Shown: one piece after another, positions 22,650 through 33,470 of the stretch | How positions within the stretch are numbered: the stretch's first letter is position 1 | Layout of the letters: each line of letters begins with the position of its first letter | Origin: Prorocentrum cordatum | Lineage: Eukaryota; Sar; Dinophyceae; Prorocentrales; Prorocentraceae | Reading direction: 5' to 3' | Assembly (NCBI GenBank): GCA_963575745.1 | Contig: CAUYUJ010004758.1 | Span: forward strand, 476,524-540,523 | Length of the DNA stretch: 64,000 nucleotides | Translations under genes and position numbers: made by a program | Notes under the pieces: generated by a model | What the model saw: only the letters and a program-made list of their open reading frames with translations | Databases searched by the model: none | What the model was told of the DNA's origin: nothing

Positions 22650-23095
22650 CCTGAACATACGATGTCCTGATAGTGCCAATACGGGGCCCACGGAAGACAC
22701 GACCCTTTCCCCAGAGCCCTCTTTCCATCCTGGGGCCCCCGGAGGCCGAAAACGTCTAGAAACATCCCGAACATACGATGTCTTGGAGGCCTAGAAATGG
22801 GCACCAACACCAACCCAAGGGGTTGCCTCCACATTGGGAAGACGATCCTCGATTTCGGTGTTGGTGGCAATATTTCGGCCACCTTGGAAGCCAGAATATT
22901 ACCACCATCACCGAGATCGGGATCTTCCTCCCTCAGTGGATGCACACCGCCGATATTGGTGTTGGCGTCAATCTCTAGGCCTGCGAATGTCCTGATAGTG
23001 CGAATACGGAAGACACGACCCTTTCCCCATGAAGCCCTCTTTCCATCCTGGGGCCGGGCGAGGGGCCCCCGGAGGCCGAACACGGCCAGAAGCGT
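22650..23095. repeat. Pair of ~110-bp direct repeats
   Basis: Sequence around 22655-22765 recurs at 22980-23095: ATGTCCTGATAGTGC, GGAAGACACGACCCTTTCC, CCCTCTTTCCATCCTGGGGC and GGCCCCCGGAGGCCGAA occur in the same order. The intervening DNA has no gene. A recent local duplication is the simplest explanation. Confidence 0.7.
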
Positions 23096-24165
23096 CCCGC
23101 GTCGTGCATTCCGCTCCCGACGCGCGCGCGCATGCCCGGCTTGCTTTTGCCACGCGTCGGGTGCGCGCCGCCCGTCCCCGTGCGCGGCCCCGGGCCACGC
23201 CGTGGCGGGGCCTCTTTTTCGGGGCCCTGCCGCCGCGCGCGCGCGCGCGAGGGCACCCTCTTTCGCGCGAGGGCCGCGGCGCCGCGACTCTCAGCCCCGT
23301 GTCGGCGATGAATGGGCGGTTGGGAGCTGATGCGTTCCCCTCTGGAGCCGATCCCCCCCCCCCCCCCAAGGCTGCCCCTGAGGAAGCGAGGTTGGAGCCC
23401 ACCTTCCCGGCGCGCAGAGCGAGGGGGGATTGGGGCCCGGAGGCATCCTGCCCTGTAAAGGCCCCCCTGAACGCTGAGAAGCCGTCTCCGACCACCTCTG
23501 AGAAGCCACATGCCATCTTAGAAAGCCACTCCCCCTCGCCCCACCCCTCTCGTGTGCGCGGTCCTCGTCCACTCTTTCGGCACCGTTGGTACGACCATCC
23601 TCCACGACCCAAATCCGAACATTGCCGCGGTGGGGGCCGGGGCGCGCCACAAGGGGACAAAAAGGCGCCGACACCGCTGCTCCCCAGGCCTCTCCTGGGG
23701 TGCACTCTGGCCAGACAGTGGCGGAGAATCTGGCCGTGGCGACGAGGGGTCTCCACGACGAGCCGCGGTATCAGTATCCCCTGAGATCCAGCATTGCGAA
23801 AACAAATACAGCATCGCGGAATATCACGGCACGTGCCCTAGAGCCCAATCTGTAACGGCCCCAGAGACCAGGCGAAAATGCCCGGTGAAAAAAATGCATC
23901 GCCTGGGTCTCCGGGTCCTTCAACATCCGCTCAATCCAGGGTTCTCCTGCCCTTCCGTGACTGAGTCTTGGGACCGAATCGGGCCCTGCCATCACGCCGC
24001 CCGCCGCCTACGCGCCGAACCACCTGCGCGGGCGCCGTGGGGCGGGGGAGGGAGGCGTTTCCTGCTGCTTCCTCCTGCTTCTCCCCCCGTTTCCCTCTCC
24101 CCCCCCCTTTTCCTCCTCTTCCTCCTACTCCTCCTCGTCCGCCTCCCCCTCCTCCGCCTCCTCCT
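23096..24165. other. GC-rich unassigned stretch
   Basis: Contains the fourth dispersed motif copy and a C12 homopolymer near 23347. The frames are compositional and show no domain. Confidence 0.5.
23674..23752 (+). repeat. Dispersed ~75-bp motif, copy 4 of 4
   Basis: Reads VHSGQTVAENLAVATR in an open frame, aligned with copies 2 and 3. Confidence 0.5.
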
Positions 24166-24169
24166 CAAC

Positions 24170-25425
<1,256 letters not shown>

Positions 25426-26654
25426 CCTCCTCAGGCTCGGGCTGGCGGCATTACATCCGAAGACACGGCGTTGTCACCGCCACCACCCCTAGCGGACGTC
25501 GCCGCTGGGGGGGGAAGGGGGCAAACATTGGAACAAGAAATGGCCCCGCCCCCCGGGTACCATCTGCACTCGTGAAGCGATGCTGGGATGGGCCACAAAA
25601 GTATCCTACTGTGGCACATCCACCGTCTCAAGTCCGCCCTCCAAAGCCTCCAGACCCTCCTCTGCCCAACGTTAGTGCTCCCGTTGGTGCAAGGGTGCTG
25701 TCTATATCTGAGTCTGCCAAAGGGTGGTGTTCTGATTGGCGCGGTCGCAGCATCGAGCGTGTCTAGGCGAGCTCGCCCTCGGGAATGACAAACTCAACCA
25801 AAGGCATGCCATAATCGCGAGAACTGCGATCATCCAGAAAACCAGCAGCCAGAACTCTGAAATTCACACGCGACCGCTTCGCAAGCGCGAGGTAATCCGC
25901 CACCGCTTGCACGGGCTAAAAAAGGCGTGTGAAACATTTGGCTATCCCATCCCTCTGCCCAATTTCCCCTCCCCTGGAGACCAAAATGCCGTTTGAGGGG
26001 GAGGGGGTACGAGGGGGGCCGAGCTCCCAAGCGCATCCCCGGAAAACAGAGCGCCTAAACAGCGCCAAGACAGCCCAAGAAAGCGTCAAGATCGCCCATG
26101 GTAGCCCCACGACGACTCTGAATGGCTTCGAGACGGCCCACGAAGCGCCCAAGACGGCCCAAACATGCTCCCAAAGGACCGCCGAGAGGGCCCCTAGAAG
26201 CGCAAATCGTCCCACTCCCATCGGAATATTTACATGTTTAGCATACTCGCTTTCTTCTTAGCCCAAAAGGCCCCTTCGATGCCCACAAGGTCCCTGAGCG
26301 GCATCCCACGAGCCCCTCACATGCATCCAAGAATCTCCTTTTCCCCCAGATAACTTCCAAGATCGTCGCAAGCACTCGCTTCTTCTGGGGGTCGGCGGAC
26401 TGGCGCAAGCCACTTGAATAATACCTGCGCAGGAGCGCGGTCAGGGCAAGGAGAAAGCGGCATTGACTTATCACCCTAAAGAGCATTTCTTTATTTTCGG
26501 CGATGACGGGCGTCATGGGGGGGGTAGGTGGGGGGTATGACGTAACGCCCCCCCCCCTCCGAAGTGTGGATCTGGCACCACAGCCGAGACCGCGCGCATG
26601 ACGACGATGAGCGACGAGCGACGACGACGACGCGAGCAGCATGTAGGTGGCGAT
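25426..26654. other. Unassigned stretch with a CCAAGACAGCC tract
   Basis: About 26055-26180 has CCAAGA-type decamers like those near 9740 and 56100. No domain is visible on either strand. A GAC/ACG-rich tract precedes the minisatellite. Confidence 0.5.
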
Positions 26655-26968
26655 CTGCCCCACAAAGCCTGTGTACACCACAATGCTCGCGTGCACCACA
26701 GCGCGCGTGTACACCACAGCGCCTCTGTACACTGCAACAGCCGTATGCAACGCAGCGCCTGTGTACACAACAGTGCTTGCGTGCACCACAGCGCCGGTGT
26801 ACACCACAGCGAATGTGTACACTGTAGCAACCATTTGCAACACAGCGCCTGTGTACACCACAGTGGTTGCGTGCACCGCAGCGCCTGTGCACACCACAGC
26901 GCCTCTGCACCACAGCATCCGCGTGCAACGCAGCGCTGGTGTACTCAACAGTGCCTTCGTGCACAGGA
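26655..26968 (+). repeat. 18-bp minisatellite, left copy
   Basis: Units of 18 bp such as GCCTGTGTACACCACAGC repeat about 17 times. The left edge is GCAGCATGTAGGTGGCGATC. The same family occurs in reverse orientation at 38140-38420 with the same edge. Frames stay open because 18 is a multiple of three. Confidence 0.85.
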
Positions 26969-27412
26969 TAGATAGAAGGAGCATGTCGGTGAGGATCTAC
27001 TGCGGACAGCTAAACGCCACGCCATAAAAGTGCTGATAATACAATGCGACGTTCTTCCCTCCTCCCTCCTCCTCCACCTCCAAGCCGCCGTCCCGGCCCG
27101 AGGCTTTTGGGTGCAGGTATCCAGGATACCTGCGAAGCCTCGCGGGACTCGGCGGCCATACGCGCTCGCCCGCGCCGCCCTCGCTGGTGGCGTGCGGGCC
27201 GGCCGTGCTGCTGTGCTGTGGCGTGCGCCGCCCCCAGGGTGGGCGGGCGCACGACGGCGCGGGCGCCCGCAGTGCGCAGGGCGCGGCGCCGGCTGCGCGT
27301 GCGCGAGCCCGCCTGGCATAGGCGCGCTCGCGAGCGGCGCACGCAGTCGCGCACCTTGCTGCGCGTCGCCGCGGCAGCGGCGAGGTTGCGCGTGCACCAC
27401 AGCAGCGGGATC

Positions 27413-29182
27413 ATGTCTGGCCGTGCTGGAGGTTATGGCAGCAAGGGCGGCGGCCAGGGCCGCAAGGGCGGCGGCAAGGGCAGCGCGGGCAGCGGCCACA
27501 GCGGGCAGAGTGGCAGCACTCCACCGTGGGCTGTGCCGCCGCCGCCACCAGGATGGTGGTGCCCGACGTGCGGAGGCCTCAATGGCCCGTCGGACCTGCT
27601 CTGCCGCACGTGCATGCCCTTGCCCGCCTGCGGGCCGCAGCACGGCGCAGCGGACCGCGGCAGCGAGGCTGGCGATCGACGCAGCCAGCCGCGCGACCGC
27701 CACCGCCGTGCCTCAGGCTCGCGCCGCCGCAGGCGATCCAGCCAGACCAGGTCGGCCTCCCGCGTGCGCTTCGCGGAGGACGAGGACGACGACGGCGAGG
27801 CCAACGAGGGCGGCCACTCCTCGGACGGCGGCGACGACGTGCTGCGCAGCCCGGCATTGGGCATTTTGCCCGCCCTGCCAGAGGCTGCCAAGGCTCACCC
27901 CGCCTGGGTCGAGCCGCCGAGTGAGGAGCGTGAGCTTGGAGCTCACCGCCGCTCGCTGCGCCAGATGGCCGCCGCCACAGGCAAACGCCTCCAGGCTGCG
28001 AAGGACTTAGGCATGTCGGCCGAGCAGATGCGCCCGCAGGAAGAGGAGTATGCCGTGCAGCTCTGTATGATCATTATCGCTAGGCCTTCTGGCGTGAGAT
28101 GTGACAAGCAACGGTCATATGTCCAGAGAGCGCAGCAGAAGCTGGAGAAAGCTCAGGATGCCGCCGCCGCAGCTCGTGCCGCCCTGGAGGACGCCGACGC
28201 CAAGGTCCAGCAGAGGTCGGCCGCCGTGGAGAGGGCCAGGACGCTGCTGGAACAGCTGGAGGCCATGCGCCCGCCTCCTGCTGCTGCTCATGAGGCAGCC
28301 GACGGAGACGTACCCATGGGCGGGGTGCCTAGCACACCGCCAGCGATGCCAGGCACCCCGCCCGACACGGCCCCGCCGATCGCCGCGCTCGCGGCGCTGC
28401 AGGCTGGGCAGCTGGAGCTGGGACAGGCGCTCGTGGGGCTCACGGGCTTGCTCGCGACGGTCCAGACGGAGTTGGCGGCGATGCGGGCCCAGGGCACTGC
28501 GGCATCGCATGCGGCCGCTCCAGAGGTTCGCCCGTTCGCTGGGCCACCGCAGCGCCTTGGGCCGGATGCGACACCTGCTGGAGAGCCTGCAGCGCCTGCG
28601 GCTGCGCCCACGGCGGCGTCGCCGCCCGCGGCACCTGCAGCAGCCCCTGCTGCCGCCCCTGCGGCGGCCACCGCAGCCGCCCCCTCGGGTGCAGCCGCCG
28701 CCGCTGGCCCTGGGCAGGGCCCGCCAGCCGCCGCCGCCGACGGGATGCATCCCGCGCAGCGCGGGCGCCAGGCCGCAGGCGTGCGCCCGAGGGCACGCGG
28801 GGCAGAGGTCGTGGAGGCGGCGACAGATGCAGCTGATGCCGACGAAGAAGAAGAAGGATGGAAGAAGGTGGATGCAAAGAAGACTCGTGACGCCGAGGCG
28901 CGGAGGGCCCGTCGTGATGCCGAGCGTGCACGCCGACCGACTGGTCAACAGGGGCTTCGCGAGGCCATCGCGAGGCAAGAGGGAGTCGAGAGCCATCGTG
29001 GACGAGGTGCGATCCCTCCGGCTCCAGCAGGTCGTGCCGAGCTCGCCCGCGAAGCTGGAGCTCCTGATGCCGCCGCCGCTGCAGAACGTCGCCAGCGTCA
29101 CAGTCGCAGCCACAGCCCTCGGCACACGCGTGCTGGTGGGGCCAAGGGATCAGATTCATCGGACCTGTCGGAGCTGGGGTGA
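27413..29182 (+). CDS. LINE ORF1: RanBP2-type zinc-finger, coiled-coil protein
   Basis: Likely nucleic-acid-binding ORF1 protein. The open frame reaches back to an ATG at 27044, but the first ~120 residues are Arg/Pro/Ala biased; I prefer the ATG at 27413, followed by a Gly/Lys-rich stretch. Residues ~45-65 contain WWCPTCGGLN...CRTC, exactly the W-x-C-x2-C-x3-N-x6-C-x2-C pattern of RanBP2 fingers, which bind single-stranded RNA or ubiquitin. An Arg/Ser region follows, then a helix with heptad-like Ala/Leu/Glu (about 28130-28270), a long Ala/Pro-rich linker (28540-28740) and a basic tail. The TGA is followed six bases later by the next ATG in the same frame, consistent with coupled reinitiation or readthrough. 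About 589 aa. Confidence 0.7.
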   Translation: MSGRAGGYGSKGGGQGRKGGGKGSAGSGHSGQSGSTPPWAVPPPPPGWWCPTCGGLNGPSDLLCRTCMPLPACGPQHGAADRGSEAGDRRSQPRDRHRRASGSRRRRRSSQTRSASRVRFAEDEDDDGEANEGGHSSDGGDDVLRSPALGILPALPEAAKAHPAWVEPPSEERELGAHRRSLRQMAAATGKRLQAAKDLGMSAEQMRPQEEEYAVQLCMIIIARPSGVRCDKQRSYVQRAQQKLEKAQDAAAAARAALEDADAKVQQRSAAVERARTLLEQLEAMRPPPAAAHEAADGDVPMGGVPSTPPAMPGTPPDTAPPIAALAALQAGQLELGQALVGLTGLLATVQTELAAMRAQGTAASHAAAPEVRPFAGPPQRLGPDATPAGEPAAPAAAPTAASPPAAPAAAPAAAPAAATAAAPSGAAAAAGPGQGPPAAAADGMHPAQRGRQAAGVRPRARGAEVVEAATDAADADEEEEGWKKVDAKKTRDAEARRARRDAERARRPTGQQGLREAIARQEGVESHRGRGAIPPAPAGRAELAREAGAPDAAAAAERRQRHSRSHSPRHTRAGGAKGSDSSDLSELG

Positions 29183-29188
29183 TGCGAC

Positions 29189-31588
29189 ATGACGGGCAGG
29201 CTTCGGGGAGTGAGATGCCTGAGCCGCCAGTGCTGCCATCATCTCACAGCCTGCCCGCGGCTGGCCAACGGCCAGCCACGTCGCCTCGTCCCCACGCTCG
29301 GATGGAGTCCGAGCCTGGGCAGCCCCGATGCCCGATTCCCGACTGCAGTGAGCTTGTCAGGCAACTACGTCAGCCTTGGCAATCTAGTGCTTCTCTCTCC
29401 CCCGCCTTTCTCGGGCAGTGCCAGACGGCCGATCACTGTCTATTTCACCCATACCTTCACAGTAGTACGATTTCTTTTTTTGATACCCACGGAGCCTCCC
29501 CCCCCCTCAGAGGATGAGCAGGTAGCTTGGGTCGAAATCCATACCGATGGGTCTGGAGGGTCTCGCCAACAATCCTTGGGAGGGCCACCGTCTTGGGCAT
29601 GGTGTGTATTTACAGTTACTACCTCGGGACGATATGTTTGTGAAGGATACCTGTGTGGGATTGATCCTGATCTATCCAACTCCGTTGCCAGCCCCTCGGG
29701 TGCCGCTGAGTTTCAAGCAGGTCTGTGGCTGGTGCTATGGTTATTGCAAGCCGACGATAGATTTTGCCAGTATCCCATTGTGGTGTACACAGACAACCAG
29801 CTTGTGGTGTCGACGGCGGCAGGTGGGACCCAGTATGCGTCATGTGGGGACTTTACGTGGCTTTTCGACGGTGCCTTGAAGTTGCTACGGCAGTATACGA
29901 CGCTCACTTGGAATCACATCCTGGGACACAACGCCCACCCGTTAAATGAGCTTGCAGATACCATTGCACGGCTTGCCTCTATGGGCCTATTGCCGACTGT
30001 AGATGCAGACTTTCAACCGTGGTCAGTATTGCTTGCTGCCGCCGCCCATGTACCTTGGTTATGGATTACTGCCAGCGCCAACGTCGGCCCAGGGGTATAC
30101 CCGAATGTTGGTGCATGTGAAATGCCGCGTCTCGCCCCTCCCCGTCTGGACCTTCAGACTGCTTTCTCGCCGCCTGCTGGTCGCAGCCCGATTGACACGA
30201 GTGTGCCTCGTGATTCCCGTCCCTCAGGCGTGCTGTCCCTGCCTCAGGTACGATTCGCCGTGGCTAATGTGCTTACGTTACGGCCCCGCAGGAAGGCAGC
30301 AAAGGGAAAAGGCGACAGCAGGATCAGATGCCGCAACCAAGACGCGGCCGGACTCAACATGCCTGGCAGAATGCTCGCTCTTGCACATCAGTTCTCGTCT
30401 CGCCAGTTGCATCTTGTCGGCACTCTTGAGACACGGCTATGCAGGAATGGTTGGACACCAGCAGGGGATTATGCTGTCATCACTGCCGCTGCCGAGGATC
30501 GAGGGAAGTTTGGAGTGGCCTTGTGGGTTAACATGCAGCATGAGTATGATGGTATACGCACTTTGGCGCGCCGTCATGTACGTGTGCTCAGTTTCTCGTC
30601 ACGCCATCTGCTAGTTGCCATTCGTGCTCCTGGTCTCTGCATTGACGTGTTGGTTGGACATGCCCCTCACTCCCGTCGGCCACCAGACGAGATTCGAGGA
30701 TGGTGGGATCAGGTTGCGGCAGTGCTCTCTGCTCGGGTTCAGCCAGCGCCGTTGTATTGCCTGCTTGATGCGAATGCCACGGTGGGCTCACAAGTGTCAG
30801 ACTCAGTGGGTGATGTGGCGCCCGAGGTTGAAAACTTCAATGGAATGTGCTTCCACAAGTTTCTTCGGGATACCGAGCAGTGTGCAGTATCTACGTTTTT
30901 GCCGTCGTACTCTGGGGTACACGGCACATGGTTACCGCCTGGGGCCCAGGGTCAAGCACCTAGACGTCGCATCGACTACATTACCGCCCCCATCGGACAG
31001 ATCAACAGCGTGGTGCATCAGGGTGTCGATGTCGATCTCGATCTGTCACTACGTCGGGACGATCACTTCGTGGTCACAGCTTACATGCGTATGTGCCATG
31101 CCGATCGGTACGAACCTGCCTTGCTATGGCCACGGTCTCGACACGACACATCGAAGTATGACGACCCTGCCTGTCAGCAGGCCTTTGCACAGGCCCTACA
31201 GACGGTACCCCAACCCCCCTTCTCCATGCATCCGGACGACCATGCAGCACATTTGAATACGGCCTTGCTTGCGGCGGCTGAGTTAGCCTTCCCGCCTAAA
31301 GCGTCACTGTCCGGCCGCACGCCACAACATAGCTGGCTCTCTAGACCTCATGGATCAGCGCATGCATGGCCGTCGTGCACTACGATACCTAAGGTCCAGT
31401 TTGTCGCGACTGCTGCTTGCTACTGCCTTTGTGGCCTGGGCCTCGGACGGGGCCTCTGCGGGAGAATGGTTCTGTCACAGGATACACTGCAGGAGGTTCT
31501 CATATCGCGACGGGCCCTCCCACCTACCTCTACTACAGTGCTGCCGTCGGATTGCGCAGGCGACCGACAGCGTACTGGATGCGACTAA
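29189..31588 (+). CDS. LINE ORF2 part 1: RNase H and AP-type endonuclease
   Basis: Starts at the ATG six bases after ORF1 and in the same frame. RNase HI (about residues 110-270) has all four acidic positions: IHTDGSGG, GAAEFQAG, VVYTDNQLVV and NELADTIARL, with a His in the preceding loop. The EEP endonuclease follows (about residues 350-640): FAVANVLTL, LVGTLETR (Glu), VGHAPHS, CLLDANATVG (Asp-x-Asn), RIDYI and RRDDHFVV (Asp-His). After about residue 705 the frame no longer carries RT sequence, which continues in the -1 frame from about 31350. Placing RNase H ahead of the endonuclease is unusual. Confidence 0.8.
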   Translation: MTGRLRGVRCLSRQCCHHLTACPRLANGQPRRLVPTLGWSPSLGSPDARFPTAVSLSGNYVSLGNLVLLSPPPFSGSARRPITVYFTHTFTVVRFLFLIPTEPPPPSEDEQVAWVEIHTDGSGGSRQQSLGGPPSWAWCVFTVTTSGRYVCEGYLCGIDPDLSNSVASPSGAAEFQAGLWLVLWLLQADDRFCQYPIVVYTDNQLVVSTAAGGTQYASCGDFTWLFDGALKLLRQYTTLTWNHILGHNAHPLNELADTIARLASMGLLPTVDADFQPWSVLLAAAAHVPWLWITASANVGPGVYPNVGACEMPRLAPPRLDLQTAFSPPAGRSPIDTSVPRDSRPSGVLSLPQVRFAVANVLTLRPRRKAAKGKGDSRIRCRNQDAAGLNMPGRMLALAHQFSSRQLHLVGTLETRLCRNGWTPAGDYAVITAAAEDRGKFGVALWVNMQHEYDGIRTLARRHVRVLSFSSRHLLVAIRAPGLCIDVLVGHAPHSRRPPDEIRGWWDQVAAVLSARVQPAPLYCLLDANATVGSQVSDSVGDVAPEVENFNGMCFHKFLRDTEQCAVSTFLPSYSGVHGTWLPPGAQGQAPRRRIDYITAPIGQINSVVHQGVDVDLDLSLRRDDHFVVTAYMRMCHADRYEPALLWPRSRHDTSKYDDPACQQAFAQALQTVPQPPFSMHPDDHAAHLNTALLAAAELAFPPKASLSGRTPQHSWLSRPHGSAHAWPSCTTIPKVQFVATAACYCLCGLGLGRGLCGRMVLSQDTLQEVLISRRALPPTSTTVLPSDCAGDRQRTGCD

Positions 31589-33470
31589 GGCTTTCATGGT
31601 CCCACTACAGTCGCCCAGCGGGAAAATCAGCCTACCCCCGTTTACGACCGACCATGTCGTCGGTTTGCGCTACGTTGGGCGTCTCCCCACGTTGCACGAG
31701 CTGGCTGAGGCCCCCAGGGACCTACGGTATGACCTGGACATGATGTTGCGGTTCTACCTGGCGTGGTCTGGAGTTTTTTGGGCACTCGATCTGGTCTTTC
31801 TTCGGGGGGCCGCGTACGTCATACAGACATCCACGGGACTCGACTCGGCTTGGCACTGTGCCAACATCGCCAAAGGGGTGCGTACAGCTTGGGACCGACG
31901 TCAGTTTGCCGAGGCATATGCCGCGCTGCGTCGGATCGGTGCAGGGTCTAAGAGACGTCGATTCGAGCGAGTCCTTCCTGCTTTACAAGATCTTGCAGGT
32001 CAATCGATCGACTCGGAACGACAGGTTGCACAGCGTTGGCAGCAGCACTTCGCAGGACTCGAGCATGCAGCTACGTTGCCCGTCACAGACGTGCCTACGT
32101 TCGCAGGACACTTTGGGCGTACCCCCTATGCGCGCATGTCTGCCGAGCCCGTCAGCTTGTCAGCTATACCCACCCTCGCCGAGTTCCAGTTCTCGTGCCG
32201 ACAGGCGCGACGGTCCGCCCCAGGATGCGATGGCATTGCAGGCGGCCTCTTGAAGGCCCACCCGACATTGATCGCCGAATACTACTACCCTCTACAACTC
32301 AAGTTTGCTCTTACACTGGTAGAGCCGATTCAATGGAAAGGTGGACTTTATCGGGACCTTATCAAGTCTGGGCAAGCCGACCCGACGAAGTGCTCCAGTT
32401 CCAGGTCCATTTTGGTCTCGTCACAACTCGGCAAGGCGTCTCGCAAATGCCTTCGGTCCCGACTACTACCATTTTTGGCCTCTGAGGCCGGGGAAACACA
32501 GTTCGGTGGGTTGCCAGGCCGAGGGACCACACATGCGTCTTTGGTGTTGCGAGTTGCACAGTCACTGGCCAAGATCAGACGGCAATCATTTGGTGCTCTC
32601 TTTCTGGACGTCGTACAGGCCTTCTACAGGGCCATTCGTGAACTCGTGGTGCGTGCCCATCGCGATTCCGACCTCGACGACATATCGGTTGCCGCCATTG
32701 TTCGTGCAGCAGGCTTACCGCCCTCCGCCATGCAGCAGCTAACCGACCGACTCCGACAGAGAGCTGCGGCTCTCACCCGATCCGACGTCGACCCTCACAC
32801 CGTCGCCCAGGTCGAGCAGTGCTATCAGGCACCCTGGTTCGTGTGTGAAGGATCAGGACAGGTTTCGCTCCCTCAACGCTCCTTTTTCCCCGGCCAACCT
32901 CTCGCTGATGTGCTCTTCGAGACACAGATGGCTGAGTGTATGCAGGAGGTGCGTGAGAAGCTTCTGACCGCTGGTTATCCCTATATGCTCCCGATGGCCA
33001 CCCAGAGATCCCTCACAGCACTCAACGCCGAGGACCCCGATGACAGGCCCCCCGCAGAGCTCCCTTTGGTCGATATCTCATATGCAGACGACGGCACCGT
33101 AATCCTCATCATGCCCGCTGACCAGATTTACGGGGCCCTGTCCAGTTGCCTGGTCATTGTCTCAGACGCGTTTGCACGGTGTGGACACATTTTGACCTCG
33201 GACCCTCCAAAACTGCAGCACTCATTATGTGGCGTGGACACGGTACCAAGCGTGCGCGGCATGCGGCATGGCACGAGCATGACGGACACATTTGTGGCGT
33301 ATCGGACGTACTTGGACCGCTTCGTGCGCCGATCGTACATAATTATGTGCATCTGGGCTCCGTATTCGATGCAGGCACTGCTATGGCGCCCGAGATTCGC
33401 TACCGTGCGGCTACCACTGTCTCATCACTACAGGTACTTCGTCGCCGCGTTTTTGCAACGGACGAACTAG
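31350..33470 (+). CDS. LINE ORF2 part 2: reverse transcriptase
   Basis: Continuation of the polyprotein in another frame; the ATG at 31350 is just the first in frame and probably not used. RAVAQRW-like helices (RQVAQRWQQHF) precede RSAPGCDGIAGGLL, the usual start of the LINE RT fingers. SILVSSQLGKASRK and FGGLPGRGTTHASL cover the template-grip region. Motif A is ALFLDVVQAFYRAI, motif B is SFFPGQPLADVLF, and motif C is ISYADDGTVI (residues ~578-587), a complete Y-A-D-D. The frame passes into the next one near 33195 (FARCGHIL to GPSKTAALIMW), where homology continues, so a one-base shift is needed. Confidence 0.8.
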   Translation: MDQRMHGRRALRYLRSSLSRLLLATAFVAWASDGASAGEWFCHRIHCRRFSYRDGPSHLPLLQCCRRIAQATDSVLDATKAFMVPLQSPSGKISLPPFTTDHVVGLRYVGRLPTLHELAEAPRDLRYDLDMMLRFYLAWSGVFWALDLVFLRGAAYVIQTSTGLDSAWHCANIAKGVRTAWDRRQFAEAYAALRRIGAGSKRRRFERVLPALQDLAGQSIDSERQVAQRWQQHFAGLEHAATLPVTDVPTFAGHFGRTPYARMSAEPVSLSAIPTLAEFQFSCRQARRSAPGCDGIAGGLLKAHPTLIAEYYYPLQLKFALTLVEPIQWKGGLYRDLIKSGQADPTKCSSSRSILVSSQLGKASRKCLRSRLLPFLASEAGETQFGGLPGRGTTHASLVLRVAQSLAKIRRQSFGALFLDVVQAFYRAIRELVVRAHRDSDLDDISVAAIVRAAGLPPSAMQQLTDRLRQRAAALTRSDVDPHTVAQVEQCYQAPWFVCEGSGQVSLPQRSFFPGQPLADVLFETQMAECMQEVREKLLTAGYPYMLPMATQRSLTALNAEDPDDRPPAELPLVDISYADDGTVILIMPADQIYGALSSCLVIVSDAFARCGHILTSDPPKLQHSLCGVDTVPSVRGMRHGTSMTDTFVAYRTYLDRFVRRSYIIMCIWAPYSMQALLWRPRFATVRLPLSHHYRYFVAAFLQRTN

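Noticed and set aside
26238-26984. ORF of VYTGAVV-type repeats, suggestive of a surface repeat protein
   Set aside because: An 18-bp minisatellite divisible by three keeps frames open on both strands, and the same array is inverted at 38 kb without a gene.
27433-29159. Long minus-strand ORFs opposite LINE ORF1
   Set aside because: Shadow frames of the plus-strand gene in GC-rich sequence; the zinc finger and downstream coupling are on the plus strand.
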